The notes under the pieces were generated by a model. That model ran no database searches. It had not been told where the DNA came from and saw only the letters and a program-made list of their open reading frames with translations. From positions 11,336,820 to 11,400,819 of the forward strand of contig CM067302.1 of the NCBI GenBank assembly GCA_034231615.1: a stretch of 64,000 nt of DNA, written 5' to 3'. Made by a program: the position numbers and the translations under genes. Shown here piece after piece: positions 55,640 through 64,000 of this stretch; within the stretch, counting starts at the first letter, position 1; every line of letters begins with the position of its first letter. Source of the DNA: Meghimatium bilineatum. Lineage: Eukaryota; Mollusca; Gastropoda; Stylommatophora; Philomycidae.

Positions 55640-56105
55640 ATCATGGAAACTGCCACTTACCAGTATAGACTTCTGAAATTGCTTCGGGTTGCATACAGAC
55701 GGGACAAGAACCTCAGGGATTTACTGGTTCAGAGTCATCTTAGATGTCCCTTTCATTCTGGCACTATCAGCTGCAATCGCCCTAGATGCTACATCTATCC
55801 GTATGTTACCCAGACCCGGCCGTCACATTCCCCAAGGCCACCTTCTCCATTGAGGAGAGTTTCTCCTGTGTGTCCCGGAATATCATCTATGCCATCGTCT
55901 GCAAGCGCTGCACCGTGACGTAAATAGTTGAGACTGGTAGGAGGCTTGCTGACCGTTTCTGCGAGCACCTACACAGCATTAAAAACCATTATGGATATCC
56001 TGTGAATGTTTATTTCAACGGAACAGGCCATCGGGCGCCAAGGATATTCAGGGGACGGCTATCAAAGCATGGTTCTCCGACGACCGAACCCGTTTGGGGC
56101 TTGAG
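55640..56105 (+). pseudogene. Penelope-like element, GIY-YIG region remnant
   Basis: VAYRRDKNLRDLLVQSHLRC and CNRPRCYIYP are followed, after a frameshift, by NIIYAIVCKRCTVT-stop-IVETGRRLADRF and CEHLHSIKNHYGYPVNVYF. The string ETGRRLxDRFxEHL after a Cys-rich 'YxIxCxxC' block is characteristic of the endonuclease end of Penelope-like elements. The YIG block is damaged (TVT, stop, IV) and the frames are broken. A (TA)n tract follows (56111-56159). Confidence 0.75.
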
Positions 56106-56108
56106 AAC

Positions 56109-56110
<2 letters not shown>

Positions 56111-56159
<49 letters not shown>
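56111..56159. repeat. TA microsatellite
   Basis: About 24 TA repeats; 56160-56400 has no feature I can call beyond probable Penelope 3' non-coding sequence. Confidence 0.9.
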
Positions 56160-56162
<3 letters not shown>

Positions 56163-56401
56163 TTGGCACTCTGAAACCATTTTTTGGGTATGAATGAGCG
56201 CTTGTCATATGCATAATATAAGGTTGTTCCGTCATTTCTCAGTCTTGTTTTAACATGTATTCAGTTCTGTTTTTGTATACTTCCTATTTCTGTACAATTC
56301 CTGTTTGTATCACCTTTAACCTCATTTCGGCCAACTTACTAGACATGTGAACTAGTAAGGTGTGTCGTCCTTATTTATTGTCTTTGATTTATATGTGTTT
56401 G

Positions 56402-56440
56402 TGATCCTTCATAAAGGACTTTCGGTCGAAACGTCGTTTT
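56402..56440 (+). ncRNA. Hammerhead-like motif H5, 300 bp after the Penelope remnant
   Basis: CCTTCATAAAGGACTTTCGG then TCGAAACGTCG. Stem II GAC/GTC and GAAAC intact; CUGAUGA box altered. Confidence 0.45.
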
Positions 56441-56565
56441 TTGTGTGTGTGCCTAAGTGAGTGTCGTATGATTAGCAAAACTTTATTACCTCGTTTTCAA
56501 GCTCTACCTATAGACTTCTGAGCCTAGAAAACGGATCGCAGAAGAAGTAGAATTATATCACGTTT

Positions 56566-56844
56566 CGCCCGTGTGTTGAAGGGGCCCGAAAGGGGAGCAA
56601 AGAATAGCAACACTGTTTACCTTCCACGCATGTCGTAAAAGGCGACTAAGGAGGTTATTGGATGGAGTTAGCTGTCCCATTCCATATAGGGTCAGTGACC
56701 CAAGACCATGCTGAAGTCGGATGTGTTAGGCCGAAAGGCGCAGATATCGCAGCAATGATGTAAACCATGACACAACGCATTCCGTTCTCCGGACTACATC
56801 CTGCTAATCTGCAGGAGTTTGAGAACGAACGCAGAAGAAGAAGA
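56566..56844 (+). mobile_element. SINE A with 11-bp target duplication
   Basis: ATATCACGTTT (56555-56565) and ATATCAGGTTT (56845-56855), one mismatch. Full-length body and GAAGAAGAAGA tail. Confidence 0.85.
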
Positions 56845-56934
56845 ATATCAGGTTTGAACTCACCCCGATTGTGACCAAATGTGCATAATAGATTCTACTT
56901 TCACACACGACTTATGTCTTGTGTCAAAAATTAG

Positions 56935-57345
56935 CTTAACATGCCAAATATTCGGTCGCTCTTTAACATGTCAAAGGTTACAGTTCCGACATGTCAAAGA
57001 TAACAGTTCTAACATGCCAAATACTATAGTTCTGACATGTCAAAGACCACAGTTCCTACATGTCAGGGATCACAGTTCTGACATGTCATGGGCTAAAGTT
57101 CCGACATGTAAAATACCACAGTTATGCCATGTCAAAAACCACAGTTATGCCATGTCAAATACCACAGTTATGACATGTCAAATACCACAGTTGTGACATG
57201 TCAAACACCACAGTTGTGACATGTCAAATACCACAGTTCCAAAGACCAAAGTTCTGACATGTCAAAGGCCACAGTTCTGACATCTCAAAAATAACGGTTC
57301 TGACATGTCAAAGACCACAGTACTGACATGCCAAAGACCATAGTT
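56935..57345. repeat. ~23-bp array (CACAGTTCTGACATGTCAAAGAC)
   Basis: About 17 copies. The variant order around GGGATCACAGTTCTGACATG / CATGGGCTAAAGTTCCGACA parallels 53625-53690. Confidence 0.9.
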
Positions 57346-57424
57346 ACTATAAATGGGAGATTCAGGTGTGCTCTCCAAATCTTCTTGTGCTTTTTTGACA
57401 AAAAAGAAATTATGTTTTTTTTAG

Positions 57425-57568
57425 ATGAACTCCCTTTCTGAACACGCTCCAAGGGAGTGGAAGAATGATGGTCCTGTTGATTTTCACTCGCCGTCACGAC
57501 TAGCTAAGCAGTTTACTGACATCTGCAAGATTATTACTTCATCGCCATGTTTTTTTTTCAGAATATAG
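57425..57568 (+). CDS. Orphan terminal-exon candidate (MNSLSEHAPREW...)
   Basis: An acceptor of eight T's and AG (ends 57424) is followed immediately by an open frame of 47 codons starting ATG AAC TCC and ending TAG at 57566-57568. The frame is closed by a stop directly upstream of the acceptor, as expected for an exon edge. The peptide (PREWKNDGPVDFHSP, RLAKQFTDICKIITSSP) has balanced composition, unlike the surrounding repeats. Another acceptor-like T-run and CAG lies at 57550-57561. No family recognised. It sits between a 23-bp array and two 51-bp duplicated segments, so it could instead be an exon fragment carried by a mobile element. Confidence 0.35.
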   Translation: MNSLSEHAPREWKNDGPVDFHSPSRLAKQFTDICKIITSSPCFFFRI

Positions 57569-57589
57569 TCTTCTTCGTGGTTGTTCTGA

Positions 57590-57715
57590 ACGTCTTGAGA
57601 TTGTTGTCCAGCTGACTTCCTACTCCAAAGGATGCTCTGAGGTTCTTGGGATTGTTGTCCAGCTGACTTCCTACTCCAAAGGATGCTCTGAAGTTCTTGG
57701 GATTGTTGCCGAGTT
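57590..57715. repeat. 51-bp direct duplication
   Basis: GTTCTTGGGATTGTTGTCCA + GCTGACTTCCTACTCCAAAG + GATGCTCTGAG, about 2.5 copies. Confidence 0.8.
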
Positions 57716-57734
57716 AACTAGAAACTGCAATCTA

Positions 57735-57990
57735 TACTAATCCCGTAGTCGTAACCTTCGATAACAGTTACCATGTTGTTCCGACAGGCCAACGTTGTGT
57801 TTGAACTAGTTACGGGCACGGTGTGGGTGGGCGGAACAACAAAGAAACCTGTCGCAAGGGCCAGAGTTGTGCCCTGATGTCGACGTCTGTTTCGGTAACA
57901 TTGGACTTCATCAGTCGGATCGCTTCTGGAACAGAGGGCGGAGCACTTATGGGAATGCCCCACGTGCCGTAAGGCCAGTTTCTAATCAAG
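57735..57990 (+). mobile_element. B element, 3' half only
   Basis: Starts CTATACTAATCCCGTAGTCG and runs to TTTCTAATCAAGAATCAATAA. No 5' module. Confidence 0.75.
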
Positions 57991-58129
57991 AATCAATAAT
58001 CTATCCTCTGAACTTCTTGGCATTGTTGTCGAATGAACTTCATAGTGCAATAGATATTCATAACTTCTTGAGATTGTGGCCTGGGTGTGCCAGCTTGGCG
58101 ATCAAGGGCTGTAATCTCTCAGGAGCTAG

Positions 58130-58800
58130 GATTGACGCTGCAGTGCTCGAACGAGTTCTTTAGGTGATCATTGGAGCGCTTTTTCTGCCCTCCACTTGAA
58201 CGTTTACCATCGCACAGCTCCCCATAGAATAATCTCTTAGGAAGGTGCTTGTCTTGAATACAGACGATGTGGCCAGCCCAACCGAGTGGGGACATAGTTA
58301 GCGGGCATGAATGTTTTGCATACGGGAGTTTTGAAGGATTTCAGTGTCTGGTACTCGATCCTGCCAATGTACTGCCATGAGGGCTTCTTAGGCACCGAAG
58401 GTGGAAAGAGTTAAGCTGTCGAGTGTGTCTTGCACAGACAGTTTAGGATGACACAGCATAAAGCAGTATTGGTAGAACCACTGCACGGTACACGTCCAAC
58501 TTAGTTGTCAGACTGAGACCACGCGTGATCCAGACGTTGGCACGAAGGCTCCCGAATTCCGCACTGGCACGAGCAATACGCGGGGCAACATCCTCATCAA
58601 TTGTTGCAGTTTACGATAGGGTACTGCCGAGATACACAAACGTATTGGTAGTATTGAGCTTTTGTCCCTTTACTGTGATTACTGGCTCTGCGTTGGGGAT
58701 ACCTAGCGCTGGTTGATACACTACTAATGTCTTCGCGGTGCTGATGGTGAGACCGAACGCATTACGGGCCAAAGAAAAAAAGAGGTCCATACTGTAAGGA
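58130..58800 (-). pseudogene. LINE RT C-terminal fragment
   Basis: The minus strand: KGQKLNTTNTFVYLGSTL, then VAPRIARASAEFGSLRANVW, KLDVYRAVVLPILLYAV, LGWAGHIVCIQDKHLPKRLF and YGELCDGKRSSGG. Same RT type as 1-330. Mostly open in pieces with frameshifts. Confidence 0.75.
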
Positions 58801-58985
58801 TATTTATCATTACCTTAGCAATGTAGGTCATGGGTCAATGTGCATGTAGAACACACATTAGGACATGAAATAACAACAGTCGCTATGTATGTTCTACCAA
58901 AAGGCAGCACTTACAGTATAAAACAACGAAATCACCACATAAATATAACAGAAATATTCTGCTGTTTGACGCAGACAGTAAACCT

Positions 58986-58987
58986 CA

Positions 58988-59072
<85 letters not shown>

Positions 59073-59111
59073 CCTATCTATCCATCCATCCATCCATCCA
59101 TCCATCCATCC

Positions 59112-59185
<74 letters not shown>

Positions 59186-59188
59186 ATA

Positions 59189-59227
<39 letters not shown>

Positions 59228-59240
59228 CTATATATCTATA

Positions 59241-59273
<33 letters not shown>

Positions 59274-59300
59274 CTCCTCTCTCTCTCTCTCTCTCTCTCT
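58986..59300. repeat. Compound CTAT/CATC/TA/CT microsatellite
   Basis: (CTAT)n with an internal (CATC)n block at 59081-59113, a (TA)n at 59192-59222, and (CT)n at 59275-59300. Confidence 0.95.
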
Positions 59301-59765
59301 TTATTCCTTTCTGGGCGCGATAATATCACCCCAAAAAAAAATCAAACTCTACTTTCCCGATGGTTCTAAATCCCGCACCGTAAACATGACACATTAAAAA
59401 CCTACTACCTCGTTGATGGTATCTATAAGTATATATTGAGGCTTTGAGAGCTCTTTTAATTCTTCATTACCTGTTCAAGGTCCTCGTCAAGTGTATATTT
59501 GTTTAGTTCCGTTAGAAAAGGTAGCATGATACCCGCAGCCAGTAACAACAAATTTGCTATCGTCAGTTTCAGATAAGCCTCGAGTATTGACGGGTGAATA
59601 GAAGCGATCGGTGATTTATTGATTTAGTTTGTGCATTGTTGAACTCAGTACAAACACACCCTCTTACATAAGTGCACATAGCTTATGTACATACGTTTCT
59701 TCTGCATATATATAAATATATAATACTATATATACAAACACTAGTGTACTAGAAGCACTCTTTTT
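59300..59765. other. Unassigned
   Basis: No supported feature. Confidence 0.4.
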
Positions 59766-60135
59766 GTTATACCCAAACATGCCCTCGTTATACACAAACG
59801 GGCTCTCCGTTATACTCAAATACGCCATCTGTTATACTCAAATACGCCCTCCGTTATACTCAAACACGCCCTCTGTTATACTCAAACACGACCTCCGTTA
59901 TACTCAAACACGCCCTCTGTTATACTCAAACACGCCCTCCGTTATACTCAAACACGCCCTCCGTTATACTCAAACACGCCCTCTATTATACTCAAACACG
60001 CCCTCTGTTATACACAAACACGCCCTCTATTATACTCAAAAACGCCCTCTGTTATACTCAAACACAGCCCTCCGTTATACTCAAACACGCCCTCTGTTAT
60101 ACTCAAACACGCCCTCCGTTATACTCAAACACTTA
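59765..60135. repeat. 22-bp array (GTTATACTCAAACACGCCCTCT)
   Basis: About 17 copies. Confidence 0.95.
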
Positions 60136-60408
60136 TCGATTATACACACACTGACTACTGTATATAATATATATATAATATAAAATATTATAAACTATGT
60201 ATAGAACTATCTAGCAATATTAACTAACTTAGCTAGCAAGTTAGCAAACTTAATAATCTAGCTAACCCAGAGTTTCTCAAAGAGGACGAAATGCCATCTG
60301 AATGACGGTGAAAGATTTCGGACGATGCGCAGTCCAGAAAGCATTAAAGGTTATTTATGGTTACGGGGGGTGAAAGGGTTTTACGGAACACCGTACACAC
60401 CAAGTTAC

Positions 60409-60508
60409 NNNNNNNNNNNNNNNNNNNNNNNNNNNNNNNNNNNNNNNNNNNNNNNNNNNNNNNNNNNNNNNNNNNNNNNNNNNNNNNNNNNNNNNNNNNN
60501 NNNNNNNN
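60409..60508. other. Assembly gap (100 N)
   Basis: Exactly 100 N, a conventional placeholder; the true length is unknown. CAGAGTTTCTCAAAG at 60269 may be a hAT-like end cut off by the gap. Confidence 0.99.
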
Positions 60509-60571
60509 AAACTAATACTCGTATTGAAAGTTCACAAATTAAACGGATCATCGTTATTCTAATGTGTATTG

Positions 60572-61045
60572 TCTATTGTCTATCCCCAGGTGAATGATAG
60601 CATTCACACTTGCCGTTAAGCGTAGGGGTGGTATCTTAAGCTGTTGTTTCAAGGCCAGATGTGTCGCCGAGATTGCATTTAGTCCATGTTTGTTCAAGAC
60701 TATCTTAATGTTTTCTAACCACCGTTTTCTTGGTCTACATTTGGCTTTACGCCCGGATATTCTTGTGTTATATGCTCTTATTGGTATTTGGTTTGGCTTC
60801 ATTCTCATAAGGTGACCGAACCATTTTACTTGCTGTCTCTCAATATGTTCGATACATGATATTATACCACCTCTTTTCCTAATTTCTTCATTTCTTATTT
60901 TATCTAGTTTGGTAACCATTGCAGCTTTTCTCAGACACTTCATTTCACATGTGACGATTTTTCTTTGCAGCGAAGCTGTTAAAGACCATGTTTGACATTG
61001 GTAGCACAGTGTTGGTATAAAAATTGTAGATATTATTATATGTAT
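60572..61045 (-). pseudogene. LINE RT 3' end (family Y) with 9-bp target duplication
   Basis: TGTGTATTG at 60563-60571 and 61046-61054. The minus strand: CYQCQTWSLTASLQRKIV, MKCLRKAAMVTKLDKIRNEE, GHLMRMKPNQIPIRAYNTRI and ENIKIVLNKHGL. The least damaged copy of this family here, still 5' truncated. Confidence 0.8.
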
Positions 61046-61186
61046 TGTGTATTGGATCACTAAAATAAGGTTTCGGTCTTTCTGAATGAGTTAAGGATTT
61101 TTATTCATATACTTTTTTATTGTTTTTGCACAACAAATCTTAGTAATTTACTCGCCTCGCCACTTGTTGAATCAACACGTTTTCCT

Positions 61187-61473
61187 GCCCATGTGTTGCC
61201 GGGGCCCGAAAGGGGAGCAAGGAATAGCAACACTGTTTACCTTCCACGCATGTCGTAAAAGGCGACTAAGGAGGTTATGGGATGGAGTTGGCTGTCCCAT
61301 CGCATATAGGGTTAGTGACCCAAAGCCTTGCTGAAGTCGGATGTCTCAGACCGAAAGGCGCAGATATCGCAGCAATGCTGTAAACCATGACACAACGCAT
61401 TCCGTTCTCTGGACTACATCTTGCTAATCTGCAGGAGTTTCAGAATGAACGCAGAAAAAGAAGAAGAAGAAGT
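61187..61473 (+). mobile_element. SINE A, full length
   Basis: GCCCATGTGTTGCCGGGGCC to GAGTTTCAGAATGAACGCAG and a GAAGAAGAAGAAG tail. No clear target duplication found. Confidence 0.8.
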
Positions 61474-61479
61474 AAACAT

Positions 61480-61565
61480 ACAATGGTGTTCACTTATACA
61501 ACTGTACACATACAATGGTGTTATCTTATACAATTGTACACATACAATGGTGTTTACTTATTCTT
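61480..61565. repeat. ~30-bp repeat (CATACAATGGTGTTCACTTA)
   Basis: Three copies immediately after the SINE tail. Confidence 0.8.
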
Positions 61566-61800
61566 ATATTTATGTGCACCATAAATAATGTTATGTTCAG
61601 AATTTATATGGTCCACATATACAACGAACAGATAGAGAAACTTAACACGGAATGTGACAAGAAAATGTGACAATAGCAGAACTGAAACTGACAATTCTGA
61701 CAAATATTTCTGGAGCTTTAAGAATACATCCACGGTGGTACACGATAATTCTGATGTTTCGGATAATGTAGTTGTCTAACTATTCTAACTTCTTGTTCAG

Positions 61801-61874
61801 GCAATTCAATGTTCACTTTCCTCTTCAAATGGGAAAACATTTTTAATCGCCACCTGCTTCTAGTTCGACCCGAC
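61801..61874 (+). CDS. Orphan exon candidate with consensus splice sites
   Basis: A 74-bp segment between acceptor TAACTTCTTGTTCAG (ends 61800, with CTAAC branch-like motifs 12 and 23 bp before it) and consensus donor GTAAGT (starts 61875). Only one frame is fully open. It enters with two bases of a split codon and leaves in phase 0, reading SMFTFLFKWENIFNRHLL and then LVRPD. Without splicing, the frame continues to a TAA at 61908-61910 (VSKWVPALLGY). Both splice signals are among the best in the window, but there is no partner exon that I can place. Function unknown. Confidence 0.4.
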
Positions 61875-62019
61875 GTAAGTAAATGGGTACCAGCTCTTCT
61901 AGGATATTAAAGGCGACGGGTTGATGCTGAATACATCATTCTCACGTTTGCAGTTGATCAATGAAAATTACGGGACTAACATGAGGAAAATATTAACATC
62001 TAAACAAATTACAAACAAG

Positions 62020-62465
62020 TTTAAAATGAGAATTATGCTACATCTATTCTATATTAATGTATGGCTCAGAAACATGGACACTAATAAAACAATTAGAAAA
62101 CAAAATTGATGCCTTTGAGATGTGGATATATAGAAGAATATGGAGAACATCATGGAAAGAGAAAAAAACTAATAAACAGGTGATAAAGACACTTAATATG
62201 AAGAAAGAACTACTAAGAGAAATAAAGATCAGGCAAATAAAATACTTTGGACACATTAAAAGACATGACACCTTATTGAAGACCTTACTTGAGGGTAAAT
62301 TCAAAGGGAAGCGAGCAAGAGGTAGGCAGAGATACAAGTGGGAGAGTAACATCACACGACGGACAGGTTACAGTCTAGCAGAGTGCACCACCAAGACAAG
62401 AGATGTTGGAGATACGTTGCAGCCAACCTTTGTTGCGGAGACGGGACTTGATGATGATGAACGTC
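62020..62465 (+). pseudogene. LINE RT C-terminal end (family X), best copy
   Basis: After a frameshift at about 62050: YGSETWTLIKQLENKIDAFE, MWIYRRIWRTSWKEKK, IKYFGHIKRHDTLLKTLLEG, GRQRYKWESNITRRTGY and FVAETGLDDDE. The 3' end has GATGATGATGA. Frame 62057-62497 is intact to the end, so this is a young but 5'-truncated copy. Confidence 0.8.
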
Positions 62466-62804
62466 GTATCCCTAAATACGCCGTCTCAATGGCGTGAAAA
62501 TGGTAAACTTTACCTTTTTTCAACTAACTTCTCTCGATATTTTTTATTCTAAGAAATATCTCAAAGCAGCTGTTTCAGTTTAGAATGTTTAACCTTTTAA
62601 AAACTGAATTTCAAGTTATATTGAAAATATCACCCGGATGATGGTCTATCTGTTAGAAGTCACACTTGTTACTGAAGAAATGACGCGGTTGCCACGAATA
62701 CAACTTGATATGGCAGGGGCAACACCGGAGAAATAACAAAATAAACGTAAATAGATGTGTTAACCAATATTTATAAACAGAATATACCAACAGCGTGAAA
62801 TAAC

Positions 62805-62850
62805 GACAGGCGACGTTTCGACTAAAAAATCCTTCATCAGGACGAGTGAC
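62805..62850 (-). ncRNA. Hammerhead-like motif H6
   Basis: The minus strand: CGTCCTGATGAAGGATTTTT then TAGTCGAAACGTCGCCTGTC. Exact CTGATGA and GAAAC boxes with a short stem II between; among the best copies. Confidence 0.5.
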
Positions 62851-63117
62851 AACAGACAAACAAGTAATATATTTTACATACAAATACTTTGGATATGATG
62901 TGACGGTGGAAGGGGGACGAGAATGAAGCGTGCTGTGAAACGTAACTTAAGAAATGGGGAAAAAAATATCACAGTTGGTAGGGTTCAACATCGGGGGTAT
63001 CCATTGCGTAGTGGTTAAGTCGTTCGCTTTGAGCCCATTAATTCGTCTTGTTTCCAAAGTATTATTTTTTTCGGTGATCCCTGTGAGTTATCGTTTGAAA
63101 CTATGGAGTTACCTGTT

Positions 63118-63165
63118 ATGAGTCGTCCTGATGAAGGCTTTTTAGTCGAAAGACCGCCTGTCACT
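63118..63165 (+). ncRNA. Hammerhead-like motif H7
   Basis: GAGTCGTCCTGATGAAGGCT then TTTTAGTCGAAAGACCGCCT. Exact CTGATGA and GAAA. Preceded at 62998-63040 by a tRNA A-box-like GCGTAGTGGTTAAGTCG. Confidence 0.5.
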
Positions 63166-63510
63166 GTGTCCCGTTGCTAGCATGTTTTGTTTACCAACAT
63201 TTGCTAATTATCTCGATTTGCGATTTGTTTCCCATTCGTCAGTTTGTATCGACTGAAGTGTCGACCCTATTTTTTTGCTACCTGTGCGCTCGATTTCTGG
63301 GTCGACATAACGGGACTTATAATTGCCAGCATGACTTGAACAGCCAGTGACAGGGCGGGCGGACTGTGTCCCACATGGACAGACCAGAACTGAGTGTCTT
63401 GCACATCCGGTAACTGGGTACGCCAAAAATATCTTAAAGGGCACTATAAACTCAAAGAATATCGTAACTAAGGTTGTGGATATTTACAGACGGTAGTGTT
63501 TGTTTCTGCA
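63166..63510. other. Unassigned
   Basis: No supported feature, apart from the frame leading into the piggyBac-like candidate from about 63470. The end 63820-64000 is likewise unassigned. Confidence 0.4.
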
Positions 63511-63512
63511 GA

Positions 63513-63815
63513 TTGAATTGTACAGGTGTGAAGTTACCTTACAGGCTAGACCGGAATGTCAAACGCATTGGAACAGAATTAAAAGAAAAGAATATTGATG
63601 TCTGGGAAGAAGGCGAATGAGAGACGGTGGTAGGGAGAACAGTGTACAGAGGGATTAATATAGAGATTACACTAAAACGTTCATTGGTACAATATGATAA
63701 CCCGATGGGTGGTTTTATGACATGTGAAAGGGTTGGTGGCATTTCAGGTAGGCGGGGCCACTTCTCACAGCTGGCATCGCTGTATCTGGCTACCCAACAA
63801 ACACACGTCAAGGTC
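63513..63815 (+). pseudogene. Possible piggyBac-like transposase remnant with one in-frame TGA
   Basis: One frame runs from about 63470 through LNCTGVKLPYRLDRNVKRI and ELKEKNIDVWEEGE. It is interrupted by TGA at 63618-63620, then continues ETVVGRTVYRG, LVQYDNPMGGF and SQLASLYLATQQTHVKVA to TGA at 63819. The block YDNPMGGF recalls the piggyBac YNxxMGGVD motif. The preceding basic segment could match the CTGT-RxNRxGLP region of those transposases. The acidic residue after MGG is lost and the central segment is missing. Family assignment is therefore weak; the opposite strand is also open here (63539-63811). An acceptor-like TTTCTGCAG lies at the left edge, so a host exon is the alternative. Confidence 0.3.
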
Positions 63816-64000
63816 GCATGACGGTAGCCGCTCCAAGAACCGTTAGAATCTGAACTCTCCTTTATTGATCTCGCTAATGTCGGAAGAAAATAGCTGGAGC
63901 TATTGAAAGCGTGAACCGGCCCAGTGGTAAATTCTGCAGTTGTTGATATTCTAGTCAGAAGTTCTATGTTCGGGATACAAAAAAAACTGTGTGTGATATC

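Noticed and set aside
58840..59397. 185-codon frame ([11 protein letters not shown])
   Set aside because: Compound CTAT microsatellite.
63618..63620. In-frame TGA as selenocysteine
   Set aside because: No SECIS-like structure recognised and the gene identity is unsure; mutation of an Arg/Gly codon is simpler.

Overview
This is a eukaryotic window, most probably from an invertebrate animal. A mollusc such as a heterobranch gastropod is my best guess, from the style of the non-LTR reverse-transcriptase and Penelope-like remnants; that is inference at low confidence. The DNA is AT-rich and intron-rich and is dominated by decayed transposable elements and tandem repeats. By hand tally about a third of the window is minisatellite or microsatellite, in more than 40 arrays, nearly every one with its own unit. 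Nothing suggests prokaryotic operons. Almost every long open frame is either a repeat array whose unit length is a multiple of three or a retroelement remnant.

The best host gene is the 3' end of a + strand gene. Four exons (551-661, 4995-5186, 9840-10032, 12456-12601) have canonical splice sites and mutually compatible phases. They encode the end of an extracellular domain, one transmembrane helix and a short cytoplasmic tail with a stop. Its introns hold LINE copies, a 1.35 kb array next to a hAT-like end, a 42-bp array and a 21-bp array. The last acceptor before exon 9840 is the final copy of a tandemly duplicated acceptor-like unit. A short hAT-type MITE with an 8-bp target duplication lies in the presumed 3' UTR. 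Weaker + strand exon candidates are 40971-41083 with 42046-42104 (phases fit), 57425-57568, 61801-61874 and 20838-20996. A possible piggyBac-like remnant lies at 63513-63815.

Mobile DNA: several non-LTR families are represented by 3' fragments of reverse transcriptase and by RNase H segments. Two SINE-like families (here A and A2) share a 3' tail ending in GAA repeats. A third element (B) appears whole and as separate halves. There are also tRNA-headed SINEs, hAT-like and foldback MITEs, and a Penelope-like GIY-YIG remnant. Seven dispersed hammerhead-like motifs are probably Penelope-derived. Many insertions keep readable target-site duplications, so their order can be worked out: LINE into LINE, B into A, A into a hAT-like element, LINE into a minisatellite.

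Layout: 1-12.6 kb, gene tail with TE- and repeat-filled introns; 12.6-19.8 kb, MITE, minisatellites and a LINE inserted in an array; 19.8-33 kb, arrays, a duplicated 345-bp repeat and LINE 3' ends; 33-45 kb, arrays, SINE A/B nests, a hAT-like element and a possible small gene; 45-53.6 kb, very large arrays, one grown inside an RT reading frame; 53.6-64 kb, LINE and Penelope remnants, hammerhead-like motifs, orphan exons and a 100-N gap (60409-60508).
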